DNA from: an uncultured Bacilli bacterium
GTDB lineage: Bacteria; Bacillota_I; Bacilli_A; RF39; UBA660
Reading direction: 5' to 3'
Length of the DNA: 33,909 nt
NCBI GenBank assembly: GCA_947623735.1
Contig: CANQHE010000010.1
Span: forward strand, 1 to 33,909
Shown: positions 17,036 through 25,567 of the stretch, one piece after another
Layout of the letters: each line of letters opens with the position of its first letter
How positions within the stretch are numbered: the stretch's first letter is position 1
The notes under the pieces: model-generated
What the model saw: the letters and a program-made list of their open reading frames with translations, nothing else
The model's database searches: none
What the model was told of the DNA's origin: nothing
Position numbers and translations under genes: made by a program

Positions 17036-17205
17036 GATACTACCACCTACTACAATTTATATTATAATATCCATTCTTTTATAAGTTACTAACATAAATT
17101 GTAGAACTTTTTAAAAATTATCTACAAATGGTAGATTTTTTTGTTGATATGTGATATATTTATGGAGAATAAGGGAGGAAATGTTTTAAAGAAAGGAGTT
17201 AATTT
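17036..17205. promoter_or_regulatory. Divergent control region with inverted-repeat operators
   Basis: CTACAATTTAT (17050-17060) and ATAAATTGTAG (17094-17104) are perfect 11-bp inverted repeats flanking TATAAT-like boxes. A second palindrome, ATCTAC (17120-17125) with GTAGAT (17131-17136), shares the CTAC/GTAG core and overlaps the likely -35 of the surface gene, whose -10 is TATATT at 17155-17160. Shared CTAC...GTAG half sites suggest a single dimeric regulator, probably the adjacent XRE protein. Confidence 0.6.
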
Positions 17206-18801
17206 ATGAAATTTGAAACATTAAATTCAGGGAAATTTAGGTTTTGGAAGCGATTAAGCATAGGTATTTCCTTATTTGTCCTTGTTCTTGTTGGCTTGCT
17301 AACATTTATTGGTTCATATGCTAAATATAAAATAGCACAAAGTGTACCACTTGCTACAGGAACAATAGATTATTCTTTAGCCGATCTTAATGTTGTAGCA
17401 ATTCAAGTACAGAAAAAAGATGAAGATGGTGCTGGTCTTGAAGAGCAATATGATAAACAAACTGATGTTCCGGGAAGTGGATATTCTATTAATGCTGAAA
17501 AATCATATTGTGAAATTAATGGAAATAAAGAAGATCCTGCTGCTAAAGCTGTAGAAATTGAGGGTGATGGAACAGGTATTTCATTTTCTAATGTTACTAA
17601 ACAAGGAACAAAATGTTATGTTTACTTTGATGTTGATGAATCTGGAAGTCCTGATAAAACTTTAGCACAACTTAAACAGAATTCACAAGGAACAGTAGAT
17701 AAGTTCATCGGAACGTCATGTGGTGGAAGCTGTAAAGTCCAAAATGAAAATGGAGTGTATCAAGCTGAAGATGACTATGGAACAAGTTACTACTATAGAG
17801 GAACAGTAAGTAATAACTGGTTAAAATTTGGAAAAGCAACAAGCGGTAAAGAAACCGGTGATATTTGGTGGAGGATAATCAGAATAAATGGAAATGGAAG
17901 TATTAGATTAATATATGCCGGAACCTATTCAAGTGGAACAACTCCAAATGCTAAGGATGCAAAGAATTTAATAGACCCAACAAATAATGCTGGAAATACT
18001 TCATATCCAAGAGCAGTAAAGTTTAATGAAACGTATAATGATAATAAATATGTAGGTTATATGTATAACAATTCTCCGCAAGTATCAGCAAAATTTGATG
18101 ATGCTCATAAAGTAGATAGTAGTAGTACAAAAAGTACAATACTTACTCAAGTAGACTTATGGTGGCGACAAACAAATCTTGGAAGTTTACAAGACACTTA
18201 TATAGATACAGATGTAGGATTCTGTAGTGATACCCAAGTTAATAATACAAATGAGACATGGTGGAGTAGTGATACGAAGTATGGTTATGGAACTCAACAA
18301 ACAGCTTATGCAGCATATGGACGCATTTTGTTAAATGGTTCATGGAGAAGTGAACAATTTCCAACATTAAAGTGTGGAATAGATCCAAATAAAAAAACAG
18401 TAGATAGCACAGCACAAAAAAGAGATTTGTATACATATACAGGTGCTCAGCCAGTAAAAACAGCAAGTAGTACAGTAGAAGGAAATAAGGCTTTACCAGT
18501 GCCAGTCGGCTTAATAACGGCTGATGAGGTAGTATATGCTGGAGGTTTTGGAGGAACAGCCAATGATGGTTATTGGTTAAATGTTGGCCAATACTATTGG
18601 ACAATGTCTCCGTATTACTTTATCGGCAGCGATGCTCGCGTGTTCTATGTGCACTATGATGGCGACCTCAGCAACACAGGCGTGAACTACAATGTACCTG
18701 GTGTGCGCCCAGTAATAAATCTCAAGGCTGGTACAAAAATAACATTGAAAGATACAGGAAGCGAAGGAACAGTAACTAATCCATACGTAGTTGAAACGTA
18801 G
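17206..18801 (+). CDS. Membrane-anchored surface protein with variable C-terminal segment
   Basis: This 531-residue protein is not one I can name. It has a basic start, one hydrophobic anchor (about 18-38) and a small beta-rich domain beginning SVPLATGTIDYS (about 46). Then comes a larger domain with GDIWWRIIRINGNGSIRLIYAGT (about 217-239) and a C-terminal region (GLITADEVVYAGG, then YYWTMSP, then GVRPVINLKAG) that resembles the formylglycine-generating-enzyme/C-type-lectin-like folds of ligand-binding surface proteins. There is no LPxTG. Residues 468-502 (18607-18711) correspond to two silent cassettes downstream. In that segment 21 of 35 codons end in G or C, against 11 of the preceding 36, so its codon use is unusual. 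AAAGGAG precedes the ATG. Function is presumably adhesion or recognition. Confidence 0.8.
   Translation: MKFETLNSGKFRFWKRLSIGISLFVLVLVGLLTFIGSYAKYKIAQSVPLATGTIDYSLADLNVVAIQVQKKDEDGAGLEEQYDKQTDVPGSGYSINAEKSYCEINGNKEDPAAKAVEIEGDGTGISFSNVTKQGTKCYVYFDVDESGSPDKTLAQLKQNSQGTVDKFIGTSCGGSCKVQNENGVYQAEDDYGTSYYYRGTVSNNWLKFGKATSGKETGDIWWRIIRINGNGSIRLIYAGTYSSGTTPNAKDAKNLIDPTNNAGNTSYPRAVKFNETYNDNKYVGYMYNNSPQVSAKFDDAHKVDSSSTKSTILTQVDLWWRQTNLGSLQDTYIDTDVGFCSDTQVNNTNETWWSSDTKYGYGTQQTAYAAYGRILLNGSWRSEQFPTLKCGIDPNKKTVDSTAQKRDLYTYTGAQPVKTASSTVEGNKALPVPVGLITADEVVYAGGFGGTANDGYWLNVGQYYWTMSPYYFIGSDARVFYVHYDGDLSNTGVNYNVPGVRPVINLKAGTKITLKDTGSEGTVTNPYVVET
18607..18711 (+). other. Expressed variable segment (acceptor) of the surface gene
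   Basis: These 35 codons, from SPY to GVRP, have counterparts in the two inverted cassettes. Shared anchors include CCGTA at the 5' end, GTGTTCTATGTG (shared with cassette 2) and a 20-base identity with cassette 2 ending in GTGCGCCCA. Between anchors the sequence differs, mainly in codons for exposed-type residues. Confidence 0.75.
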
Positions 18802-18844
18802 ACTACGTATGGAAGTAGAGATACTTCAAGGAGTGTAGAGTGGT

Positions 18845-18880
18845 GGTTCAAAATGACTCTTCATTTTGGACCTCTCACCA
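18845..18880 (+). repeat. Hairpin downstream of the surface gene
   Basis: TTCAAAATGA and TCATTTTGGA form a 10-bp stem (one G-T pair) with loop CTCT. No T run follows, so it is a weak terminator at best. Smaller hairpins follow at 18911-18925 (GCAAAC/GTTTGC) and 18991-19007. Confidence 0.5.
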
Positions 18881-19011
18881 AATATGTATAATATAATATA
18901 TCCAATATTTGCAAACATCGTTTGCAAGAAATAAATTTGAAAAACAGGTATAGTCGGCAACGAATGTTGTCGGCTTTGCAATTTGAGATCATGGGGCGTA
19001 AGCGCCATGTA

Positions 19012-19050
19012 AAAAAGATACAGTAAATTTTAAAAACTCTGTATCTTTTT
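19012..19050. terminator. Strong terminator after the surface gene
   Basis: AAAAAGATACAG (19012-19023) and CTGTATCTTTTT (19039-19050) are perfect 12-bp complements with A and T tracts, so the hairpin can work in both directions. It separates the surface gene from the inverted cassettes. Confidence 0.85.
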
Positions 19051-19073
19051 ATATTTCTAAATTTAACTCACCT

Positions 19074-19370
19074 AAAAAATGCTGTAATAGTTTTATATGC
19101 GAGATATAGAAACATCAGCATTATTTATTTGAAGTATAACTTCAGGATTAATCTTGTATCCTAATTCTGCTATACTAAACCGTAGTCAAGTATATGAGTG
19201 ATAAAAGGATATTGGGCGCACACCATAGTTATTGTTGTTCACGTTGTTGTTGTTGAGGTTGCCATTATCAAGCACAATGAACACGTAAGCATAGCCGTTG
19301 CTGTTCATGTTATACGGAGACTATACGCGTATTCCATGCTAGATTGACCCTATTAGTATTATAAACTATT
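19074..19370 (-). repeat. Silent cassette unit 1 (inverted donor for the surface gene)
   Basis: The core (19213-19320), read on the minus strand, is 36 codons from SPY to GVRP with no stop, rich in AAC codons, followed by ISFYHSYT and a TGA stop. Upstream on the minus strand are TATAAT (19358-19363), 7 bases, GGGTCAATCT (19341-19350), but that stretch has stops in the core frame. Downstream are hairpins (19144-19162 and 19131-19143) and a terminator-like stem (19078-19084 with 19116-19122) before a T run. About 150 bp of this flank is nearly identical to unit 2. There is no independent gene start, so I read it as a silent donor, not a gene. Confidence 0.75.
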
Positions 19371-19380
19371 TTTAAAAAAT

Positions 19381-19690
19381 AAAAAAGATGCTGTAATAGT
19401 TTTATATGCAAAATATAGAACATCAACATCATTTGTTTGAAGTATAACTTCAGGATTAATCTTGTATCCTAATTCTGCTATACTAAACCGTAATCAAGTA
19501 TATGAGTTATAAAAGGATATTGGGCGCACACCAGGTACATCCCAGTTCACGTTGTTGTTGTTGAGGTTGCCATTAGTATTCACATAGAACACTTGAGCAT
19601 TGCCGTTAAAGATGTACGGATACCTCAAAAGGTGTTTAGTGTTAGAGATTAACCCATAAAGATTATACTACCTTTTGCAATTTATTTATA
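19381..19690 (-). repeat. Silent cassette unit 2 (inverted donor for the surface gene)
   Basis: The core (19521-19622) is 34 codons on the minus strand ending in GVRP, then ISFYNSYT and TGA. Its last third, coding VPGVRP, shares a 20-base identity with the expressed copy. The frame stays open upstream through GLISNTKHLLRY, echoing GLITADEVVY of the surface protein but without the intervening residues. TATAAT is at 19662-19667, followed by 6 bases and GGGTTAATCT (19646-19655). The terminator-like stem is 19387-19393 with 19424-19430. The unit is offset 309 bp from unit 1 as a direct repeat. Confidence 0.75.
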
Positions 19691-19722
19691 GGAAAAACTT
19701 TAAAAAATGTTAAATTTTAGGC

Positions 19723-19751
19723 TTGACTAACATAGGATATACTGATATAAT
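19723..19751 (+). promoter_or_regulatory. Promoter of the S10 ribosomal operon
   Basis: TTGACT (19723-19728), 17 bases, TATAAT (19746-19751): a near-consensus sigma-A promoter 132 bases before rpsJ. Confidence 0.88.
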
Positions 19752-19757
19752 CTATGG

Positions 19758-19883
19758 CGTATGACTGGCTTAGATGTGCGAGGTTGCTGATACACGAGGG
19801 TTGGTTGTTCCAATTAATTCTAATATCAGGGAATTCGAACGGAGCAAGTCTATACTAGATATAGGCGAAAGGAGGACATTTTA
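19758..19883 (+). promoter_or_regulatory. Structured leader of the S10 operon
   Basis: This 126-base untranslated leader contains GCGAGGTTGCTGATACAC and CGGAGCAAGTC, elements I associate with Firmicutes rpsJ leaders, in which r-protein L4 is thought to bind and control the operon. A short CTATA/TATAG stem precedes the GGAGG ribosome site. No transporter-style riboswitch was recognised. Confidence 0.5.
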
Positions 19884-20192
19884 ATGTCAAGTACAAAAGT
19901 AAGAATTAATCTTAGAGCTTATGATCATAGACTTCTTGATACAGCGGCTTTAAAGATTGTAGAAACAGTTAAAAGAACAGGTGGGGAAGTAAAAGGACCA
20001 GTTCCACTTCCAACAGAGATTCAAAAATATACTGTTTTAAGAGCGGTTCACAAAGATAAGGATGCCAGAGAGCAATTTGAAATGCGTACTCATAAAAGAC
20101 TTATTGATATTAAGAACCCGAGCAAAGAGACTATTGATGCTTTAACCCATTTAGATTTACCTAGTGGTGTAGACATTGATATAAAATTATAA
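19884..20192 (+). CDS. rpsJ: 30S ribosomal protein S10
   Basis: First gene of the operon. The 102 residues have the normal S10 start ([15 protein letters not shown]) and the loop [22 protein letters not shown] that reaches into the 30S head. S10 also takes part in transcription antitermination with NusB. GGAGG lies 8-9 bases before the ATG. Confidence 0.98.
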   Translation: MSSTKVRINLRAYDHRLLDTAALKIVETVKRTGGEVKGPVPLPTEIQKYTVLRAVHKDKDAREQFEMRTHKRLIDIKNPSKETIDALTHLDLPSGVDIDIKL

Positions 20193-20211
20193 TTAGAAAA
20201 GAGGAATAAGG

Positions 20212-20982
20212 ATGAAAGGAATCTTAGGACGAAAAATTGGAATGACTCAAGTTTTTTCAAAAGATGGAAAATTAATTCCAGTTACAGTAGTTGAAGTTGC
20301 ACCTAATACTGTAATGCAAGTTAAAACTGTAGAGCAAGATGGCTATAGTGCTATCCAATTAGGAATCGTAGATAAAAAAGAAAAAAATGCTAATAAACCA
20401 GAAATGGGAAGAGCAAAAAAAGCAAACACAACTCCTAAGCGCTTCTTAAAAGAAATTAGAAATTTTGAAGGCACTTATAATGTAGGAGATACAATCGGTG
20501 CAGATTTATTTGAAGTTGGAGATGTAATTGATGTTACAGGGACAAGCAAAGGTAAAGGCTTTGTCGGAGTAATTCATCGTCATCATCAACATCGGGGGCC
20601 AGAAACTCATGGTTCAAATTATCATAGAAAACCAGGTTCAATGGGAACTATGTTACCTAAAAGAGTTTTAAAGGGTAAAAAACTAGCAGGACATGATGGA
20701 GTAGAAACTGTTACTATTCAAAATCTAGAAATAATTGAAGTAAATGCTCAAGAAAATTATATTTTAGTAAGTGGTAATATTCCAGGGGCTAAAAATTCAT
20801 TAGTTTTAATTAAATCAGCAGTTAAAAATTCAAGAAAGAAAAATGCGAAAGAAATTATTACTTATGAAGAAGTAAGCGAAGAAGAAGTTAGTGCTCCTTT
20901 AGATGATGTTAAAGAAGAAAAAGTTGAAGAAGTTTCTGAAGAACAAAAAGAAGAAACTTCAGAAGAAAATAGTGAAAATTAA
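20212..20982 (+). CDS. rplC: 50S ribosomal protein L3 with acidic C-terminal tail
   Basis: L3 nucleates 23S rRNA folding and reaches the peptidyl transferase centre. Residues 1-208 are a normal L3, with [10 protein letters not shown] at the start and the tip loop [14 protein letters not shown] near 125. The protein then runs to 256 residues with an extra stretch of about 45 that is mostly Glu, Asp, Val and Ser. L3 usually ends near residue 209. The tail is in frame before the rplD ribosome site and is a lineage feature rather than a mis-call. Confidence 0.97.
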   Translation: MKGILGRKIGMTQVFSKDGKLIPVTVVEVAPNTVMQVKTVEQDGYSAIQLGIVDKKEKNANKPEMGRAKKANTTPKRFLKEIRNFEGTYNVGDTIGADLFEVGDVIDVTGTSKGKGFVGVIHRHHQHRGPETHGSNYHRKPGSMGTMLPKRVLKGKKLAGHDGVETVTIQNLEIIEVNAQENYILVSGNIPGAKNSLVLIKSAVKNSRKKNAKEIITYEEVSEEEVSAPLDDVKEEKVEEVSEEQKEETSEENSEN

Positions 20983-21004
20983 GGTTTTCTAGAAAGGATT
21001 AATT

Positions 21005-21625
21005 ATGAAGATAAGTGTAAAAACAAGTACAGCTGAAAAAGCTCATGACTTAACTCTTAATGACAGTGTTTGGAATATTGAAGCTAATGATCAAGTACTA
21101 AAGAAAATGATTAGATTACAACTTAATGCAACACGTCAAGGTACCCATAAGACTAAGACTCGTAGTGAAGTATCTGGTGGTGGTAGAAAACCTTGGAGAC
21201 AAAAAGGAACAGGAAGAGCACGTCAAGGAAGTATTAGAGCTCCACAATGGAGAGGTGGCGGAATTGCTCTTGGAGTTGTTCCACGCGATTATACTTTTGA
21301 TATTAATAAGAAAGAAAGAAGACTTGCTTTAAAGAGTGCCTTAAGTTTAAAAGCTCAAAATAAAGAATTAGTAATACTTGATCAGATTAAACTTGATAGT
21401 ATGAAAACTAAGGATGTTAAAAAATTAATTAAAGATTTAGGACTTAAGGGAAAGATATTATTTGTAACTAGTGATGAAGAAGAAGATTTGTTCATGGCTA
21501 CAAGAAATTTAGGCTATGCTTATCATATTATGGCAGAAGATATTAATGTTTTAGATTTAATTAATGCTGATGTTGTAGTAATGGATGAGGCAGCTGTTAA
21601 GAAAATCGAGGAGGTGCTTAAATAA
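21005..21625 (+). CDS. rplD: 50S ribosomal protein L4
   Basis: The 206-residue protein lines the exit tunnel through its extended loop ([27 protein letters not shown], about 52-78). In several bacteria L4 represses its own operon through the S10 leader. Its TAA overlaps the rplW ATG by one base. Confidence 0.98.
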   Translation: MKISVKTSTAEKAHDLTLNDSVWNIEANDQVLKKMIRLQLNATRQGTHKTKTRSEVSGGGRKPWRQKGTGRARQGSIRAPQWRGGGIALGVVPRDYTFDINKKERRLALKSALSLKAQNKELVILDQIKLDSMKTKDVKKLIKDLGLKGKILFVTSDEEEDLFMATRNLGYAYHIMAEDINVLDLINADVVVMDEAAVKKIEEVLK

Positions 21626-21903
21626 TGAAAGATTATACAGATATTATTTATTCACCAGTTATTACAGAAAAAAGCACATTAAAAATGCAAAATGATAATG
21701 TTTATACTTTTAAAGTAGCTAAAAGTGCAACAAAAACGCAAATTAAAAAAGCAATAGAAGATGCATTTCAAGTTAAAGTTAAAAGTGTTAATACATTAAA
21801 TACTAAAGCAAAGAAAAGAAGAGTTGGAAGATATACAGGTATGACTAAAACTTATAAAAAAGCAATAGTAACCTTAACTAATGACTCTAAAATAGAATTA
21901 TAG
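21625..21903 (+). CDS. rplW: 50S ribosomal protein L23
   Basis: 92 residues. L23 sits at the tunnel exit and docks trigger factor and SRP. The family opening [10 protein letters not shown] (residues 10-19) and the C-terminal KKAIVTLTN strand are present. AGGAGG precedes the ATG within rplD. Confidence 0.97.
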   Translation: MKDYTDIIYSPVITEKSTLKMQNDNVYTFKVAKSATKTQIKKAIEDAFQVKVKSVNTLNTKAKKRRVGRYTGMTKTYKKAIVTLTNDSKIEL

Positions 21904-21914
21904 GAGGAAACGTT

Positions 21915-22745
21915 ATGGCAATTAAGAAATTTAAACCGACAACTAATGGACGTAGAGGAATGTCTACTTTAGTTAATGAAGAAATTACAACTAGTACTCC
22001 TACTAAAAGCTTACTTAAGATTAAAGTTAAAACTGGTGGTAGAAATAATCAAGGTAAACTTACTGTGCGTCATATTGGTGGTGGTGCTAAAAGAAAGTAC
22101 CGGATAATTGATTATAAACGAAATAAAATTGGAGTTACTGGTAAAGTGGCATCAATTGAATATGACCCAAATAGAAGTGCTAATATAGCATTAATAAATT
22201 ATCGTGATGGCGAAAAGAGATATATTATTGCTCCTAAGGGCTTAAAAGTAGGAATGATAATTGAAAATGGTAAAGATGCCGATATTAAAGTTGGTAATGC
22301 TTTACCACTTGAAGTTATTCCAGTAGGTACATTTATTCATTGTATCGAACTTAAACCTGGTAAAGGGGCTGAGATAGCTCGTTCCGCTGGAGCTAGTGCT
22401 CAAATACTTGGTCGTGATGGCAAATATGTTATCTTAAGACTACAAAGTGGTGAGACAAGAAAAGTATTAGGTAACTGTATGGCAACAATTGGGGTTGTAG
22501 GTAATGAAGATTACGAACTTGTTAATTTAGGTAAAGCTGGTCGTAAAAGACATATGGGTATTAAACCTACTAACCGTGGTAGTGTTATGAATCCTAATGA
22601 TCACCCTCATGGTGGTGGTGAAGGTCGTACACCAGTTGGACGTAAGAGTCCGATGACTCCTTGGGGTAAACCAGCACTTGGATATAAGACAAGAAAAAAT
22701 AAGAAGGCTTCTAGCAAGTTAATTGTTAGTAGAAAGAACAAATAG
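21915..22745 (+). CDS. rplB: 50S ribosomal protein L2
   Basis: 276 residues, normal length. L2 binds 23S rRNA near the peptidyl transferase centre and helps subunit joining. [16 protein letters not shown] lies near 50-65, and the conserved C-terminal [16 protein letters not shown] with its key His is near 225. Confidence 0.98.
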   Translation: MAIKKFKPTTNGRRGMSTLVNEEITTSTPTKSLLKIKVKTGGRNNQGKLTVRHIGGGAKRKYRIIDYKRNKIGVTGKVASIEYDPNRSANIALINYRDGEKRYIIAPKGLKVGMIIENGKDADIKVGNALPLEVIPVGTFIHCIELKPGKGAEIARSAGASAQILGRDGKYVILRLQSGETRKVLGNCMATIGVVGNEDYELVNLGKAGRKRHMGIKPTNRGSVMNPNDHPHGGGEGRTPVGRKSPMTPWGKPALGYKTRKNKKASSKLIVSRKNK

Positions 22746-22756
22746 GTGAATAGAAT

Positions 22757-23020
22757 ATGGCAAGAAGTTTAAAGAAAGGACCTTATGTATTTGATAGATT
22801 ACTTAATAAGGTTCAAGAATTAAATAGAAGTAATAAGAAAGAAGTTATTAAAACTTGGTCTCGTCGTTCAACTATTTATCCAGATTTTGTAGGACATACG
22901 ATTGCGGTTCACAATGGTAAAGAGTTTATTCCAGTATATATTACTGAGGATATGGTAGGACACAAACTTGGAGAGTTCGCACTTACTCGTAAGTTTGGTG
23001 GACATGCAGGTCAAAAGTAG
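22757..23020 (+). CDS. rpsS: 30S ribosomal protein S19
   Basis: 87 residues; head protein of the 30S subunit paired with S13. RSLKKGPYV at the start, [23 protein letters not shown] in the middle and [12 protein letters not shown] at the end are diagnostic. Confidence 0.98.
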   Translation: MARSLKKGPYVFDRLLNKVQELNRSNKKEVIKTWSRRSTIYPDFVGHTIAVHNGKEFIPVYITEDMVGHKLGEFALTRKFGGHAGQK

Positions 23021-23031
23021 GAGGTAAATAA

Positions 23032-23382
23032 ATGGAAGCTTATGCAATACATAAGGGAGCTATGATTGCCCCTAGAAAAGCAAGAATGACTATTGATTTA
23101 ATTCGTGGTAAAGATGTTTTAACAGCGCAAGCTATTTTAGAAAATACTAATACTAAAGCTAGTCGTTTAATTCTTAAAGTTTTAAATAGTGCGATTGCTA
23201 ATGCCGTTAATAATAATGGAGCTAAAGAGACTGATTTAGTAGTTAGTGAATGTTATATAAATCCAGGACAAGTTTATAAGAGAATTAAATTTGCTAGTCG
23301 TGGTAATGTTGATAGACATGATAAAAGAACAAGTCATATAACTGTAAAAGTTAGTGATAAGAAAGTTAAGGAGGAAGCATAA
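23032..23382 (+). CDS. rplV: 50S ribosomal protein L22
   Basis: 116 residues. L22 lines the exit tunnel with its beta-hairpin (about 80-95, the [14 protein letters not shown] region). [15 protein letters not shown] near 13-27 is typical. Its stop overlaps the rpsC ATG by one base. Confidence 0.98.
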   Translation: MEAYAIHKGAMIAPRKARMTIDLIRGKDVLTAQAILENTNTKASRLILKVLNSAIANAVNNNGAKETDLVVSECYINPGQVYKRIKFASRGNVDRHDKRTSHITVKVSDKKVKEEA

Positions 23383-24059
23383 TGGGACAAAAAGTTAATC
23401 CAATAGGTTTTAGACTTGGAGTTAATAAGACTTGGGAATCTAAATGGTACTCAAAGAAAGATTATGCCGAGACTCTCAATAAAGATATTAAAATAAGAGA
23501 ATTTTTAGAGAAAAAATTAAAAGATGCCGCAGTTGCTAATATTGAAATTGCTAGAAAGAAATCAAGAATTGATGTAACAATTAATACAGCTAAACCAGGT
23601 GTTATTATTGGTAAAGGCGGAGAAGATATTGAACGTTTACGGAAAGATATTAAGAAATTAGTTGGTGAAGATGTATACGTTAATATTGTGGAAGTTAAAA
23701 ATCCAGATTTATGTGCAAAATTAGTTGCCCAAAATATTGCTTTACAAATTGAAGCTAGAGCACCATTTAGAAGTGCGCAAAAAAGAGCAATTAGAAATAC
23801 AATGAAAGCAGGAGCTAAAGGAATTAAAACTAGTGTTTCTGGAAGACTTGGAGGAGCAGAAATGGCTCGGACTGAAGGATACACTGAAGGAACGGTTCCA
23901 CTTCATACAATTAGAGCTGATGTTGATTATGCAATCGCAGAAGCTGATACTACTTATGGAAAAATTGGAGTTAAAGTTTGGATTTATAAAGATGAAATTC
24001 TTCCCACTAAAAAAAACATGAGAGGAGCTGATTCAAATGTTGATGCCAAAAAAGACTAA
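23382..24059 (+). CDS. rpsC: 30S ribosomal protein S3
   Basis: 225 residues. S3 forms part of the mRNA entry helicase. The KH-type loop [16 protein letters not shown] (about 74-89) and the C-terminal [17 protein letters not shown] block (about 152-168) are clear. Its last 23 bases overlap rplP. Confidence 0.98.
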   Translation: MGQKVNPIGFRLGVNKTWESKWYSKKDYAETLNKDIKIREFLEKKLKDAAVANIEIARKKSRIDVTINTAKPGVIIGKGGEDIERLRKDIKKLVGEDVYVNIVEVKNPDLCAKLVAQNIALQIEARAPFRSAQKRAIRNTMKAGAKGIKTSVSGRLGGAEMARTEGYTEGTVPLHTIRADVDYAIAEADTTYGKIGVKVWIYKDEILPTKKNMRGADSNVDAKKD

Positions 24060-24471
24060 GTATAAAAAACCACATAGACTTACATATGATGGTCATGCAA
24101 GAGGAAATACCGAACTTCATTTTGGAGATTATGGTCTTCAAGCAAAAGATGGCGCATGGATTTCAGCACGTCAAATTGAAGCAGCTCGTATTGCGATGAC
24201 CCGTTACATGAAACGTGGGGGTAAAGTTTGGATTAATATATTCCCACATTTAGCAATTACAAGAAAACCTCTTGAAACTCGTCAAGGTAAAGGTAAAGGT
24301 AATGTTGAAGATTGGGTAGCAGTTGTAAAAAGTGGCAAAATTATGTTTGAAATTGGAGGAGTAGATGAGGCTACAGCAAGAGAAGCATTAAGACTTGCTA
24401 GTCATAAATTACCAATTAAAACTAAGTTTGTAAAAAGAGAGATAAAGGAAGGTGATTCTCTTGAAAATTAA
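24037..24471 (+). CDS. rplP: 50S ribosomal protein L16
   Basis: 144 residues with the standard [14 protein letters not shown] start. L16 contacts the A-site tRNA elbow. The start lies inside the rpsC end, with GAGGAG 10 bases upstream, so translation is probably coupled. Confidence 0.98.
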   Translation: MLMPKKTKYKKPHRLTYDGHARGNTELHFGDYGLQAKDGAWISARQIEAARIAMTRYMKRGGKVWINIFPHLAITRKPLETRQGKGKGNVEDWVAVVKSGKIMFEIGGVDEATAREALRLASHKLPIKTKFVKREIKEGDSLEN

Positions 24472-24670
24472 GGATATAAGAGAACTTTCTAATAAAGAAA
24501 TTGAAACTAAAATTAGAGAGAATAAGAAAGAATTATTTGACTTAAGAATGAAACAAGCGACAGGTACTTTAGAAAAACCTTCAAAAATTAATGAACTTCG
24601 TAAGGAAGTAGCGAGAATGAAAACAATACTTCGAGAAAGAGAACTTAAGGAGGTACATGATGGAGAATAG
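24461..24670 (+). CDS. rpmC: 50S ribosomal protein L29
   Basis: 69 residues, a two-helix protein near the tunnel exit. I chose TTG 24461 ([14 protein letters not shown]), with GGAAGGTG 5-7 bases before it; GTG 24452 lies in that ribosome site. It overlaps the rplP end by 11 bases. Confidence 0.95.
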   Translation: MKIKDIRELSNKEIETKIRENKKELFDLRMKQATGTLEKPSKINELRKEVARMKTILRERELKEVHDGE

Positions 24671-24917
24671 AAAACAAGAATTAGTTGGTAAAGTTGTTAG
24701 TAATAAGAATGATAAAACTATTACGGTACTAGTTGAAACTAAAAAGACACATCGTCTTTATAAAAAACGTGTTAAATATTCTAAAAAATATACTGCTCAT
24801 GATGAAAAGAATGAAGCAGGTGTAGGAGATACAGTGAGAATTAGAGCTACAAGACCACTTTCTAAGACAAAACGTTATGAACTTGTAGAAATAGTTTCTA
24901 AAGCTGTAATACTTTAG
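24660..24917 (+). CDS. rpsQ: 30S ribosomal protein S17
   Basis: 85 residues, OB-fold primary 16S binder, with [17 protein letters not shown] near the N-terminus and [14 protein letters not shown] near the C-terminus. Two ATGs are adjacent; 24660 is 6 bases after AGGAGG and is preferred to 24657 (3 bases). It overlaps rpmC by 11 bases. Confidence 0.96.
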   Translation: MENRKQELVGKVVSNKNDKTITVLVETKKTHRLYKKRVKYSKKYTAHDEKNEAGVGDTVRIRATRPLSKTKRYELVEIVSKAVIL

Positions 24918-24928
24918 GAGGTAATAAT

Positions 24929-25297
24929 ATGGTTCAACAAGAAACAAGATTAAAAGTTGCTGATAATACTGGAGCTAAAGAATTATTAGTTATCAGAGTT
25001 ATGGGTGGTTCTAAAGTTAAATATGCTAATATTGGAGATGTAGTTGTAGGAACTGTTAAAAAAGCGATACCTAATTCAAATATGAAAAAAGGTAAAGTTG
25101 TTAAAGCAGTTATTGTAAGATCTACTGAAGGTATTAGAAGAAATGATGGAAGTTATATTAAATTTGATGACAACGCTTGTGTAATCATTAAAGATGATAA
25201 ATCTCCTGTTGGAACTAGAGTTTTAGGTCCAGTTGCTAGAGAGCTTAGAGAACATGATTATATGAAGATTGTATCTTTAGCTAAGGAGGTAATTTAG
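24929..25297 (+). CDS. rplN: 50S ribosomal protein L14
   Basis: 122 residues, the standard length. L14 lies at the subunit interface and is the site of silencing factor Rsf[21 protein letters not shown] is typical. The ATG follows AGGAGGT. Confidence 0.98.
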   Translation: MVQQETRLKVADNTGAKELLVIRVMGGSKVKYANIGDVVVGTVKKAIPNSNMKKGKVVKAVIVRSTEGIRRNDGSYIKFDDNACVIIKDDKSPVGTRVLGPVARELREHDYMKIVSLAKEVI

Positions 25298-25299
25298 TT

Positions 25300-25557
25300 A
25301 TGAAAATTAAACTTGGAGATGAAGTTTTAGTTATTGCCGGTAAAGATAAAGGTAAAAATGGAAAAGTAATTAAAACATTAAAGAAAGAAAATAAAGTTGT
25401 TGTTGAAGGTATTAATATAGTTAAAAAACACGTTAAACCAAGAAATCAAAATGATAATGGAGGAATATTCGATATCGAAGCTCCAATTCATGTATCAAAT
25501 GTTAAAAAAATCGAAGGTAAAACTCGCAAGAAAAATAAAGAAAGTAAAAGTGAGTAG
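25300..25557 (+). CDS. rplX: 50S ribosomal protein L24 (short)
   Basis: 85 residues, against about 103 in Bacillus. The KOW motif [19 protein letters not shown] (about 6-24) and [14 protein letters not shown] are intact. The usual C-terminal strands appear shortened into a Lys-rich end. It is the first 50S assembly initiator with L3. Confidence 0.96.
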   Translation: MKIKLGDEVLVIAGKDKGKNGKVIKTLKKENKVVVEGINIVKKHVKPRNQNDNGGIFDIEAPIHVSNVKKIEGKTRKKNKESKSE

Positions 25558-25567
25558 GTGAATATTT

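Noticed and set aside
18239-18604. 121-residue minus-strand ORF inside the surface gene
   Set aside because: Antisense shadow of the surface protein frame with no ribosome site and no recognisable domain.
18826-19008. 60-residue minus-strand ORF after the surface gene
   Set aside because: It lies across hairpins and a terminator region, lacks a ribosome site and resembles no protein family.
18607-19622. Diversity-generating retroelement with AAC-rich template repeats
   Set aside because: AAC-rich cores and a lectin-like target fit superficially. However, the expressed copy and the cassettes differ by codon-sized indels and at many non-A positions, and no reverse transcriptase or accessory gene lies in the window. 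Cassette transfer fits better, though an RT elsewhere in the genome cannot be excluded.
19074-19690. CRISPR array or tandem minisatellite
   Set aside because: There are only two units of about 309 bp with coding-frame cores; no short repeats with regular spacers and no cas genes.
23462-23884. 140-residue minus-strand ORF inside rpsC
   Set aside because: Shadow of the S3 coding frame; no independent signals.
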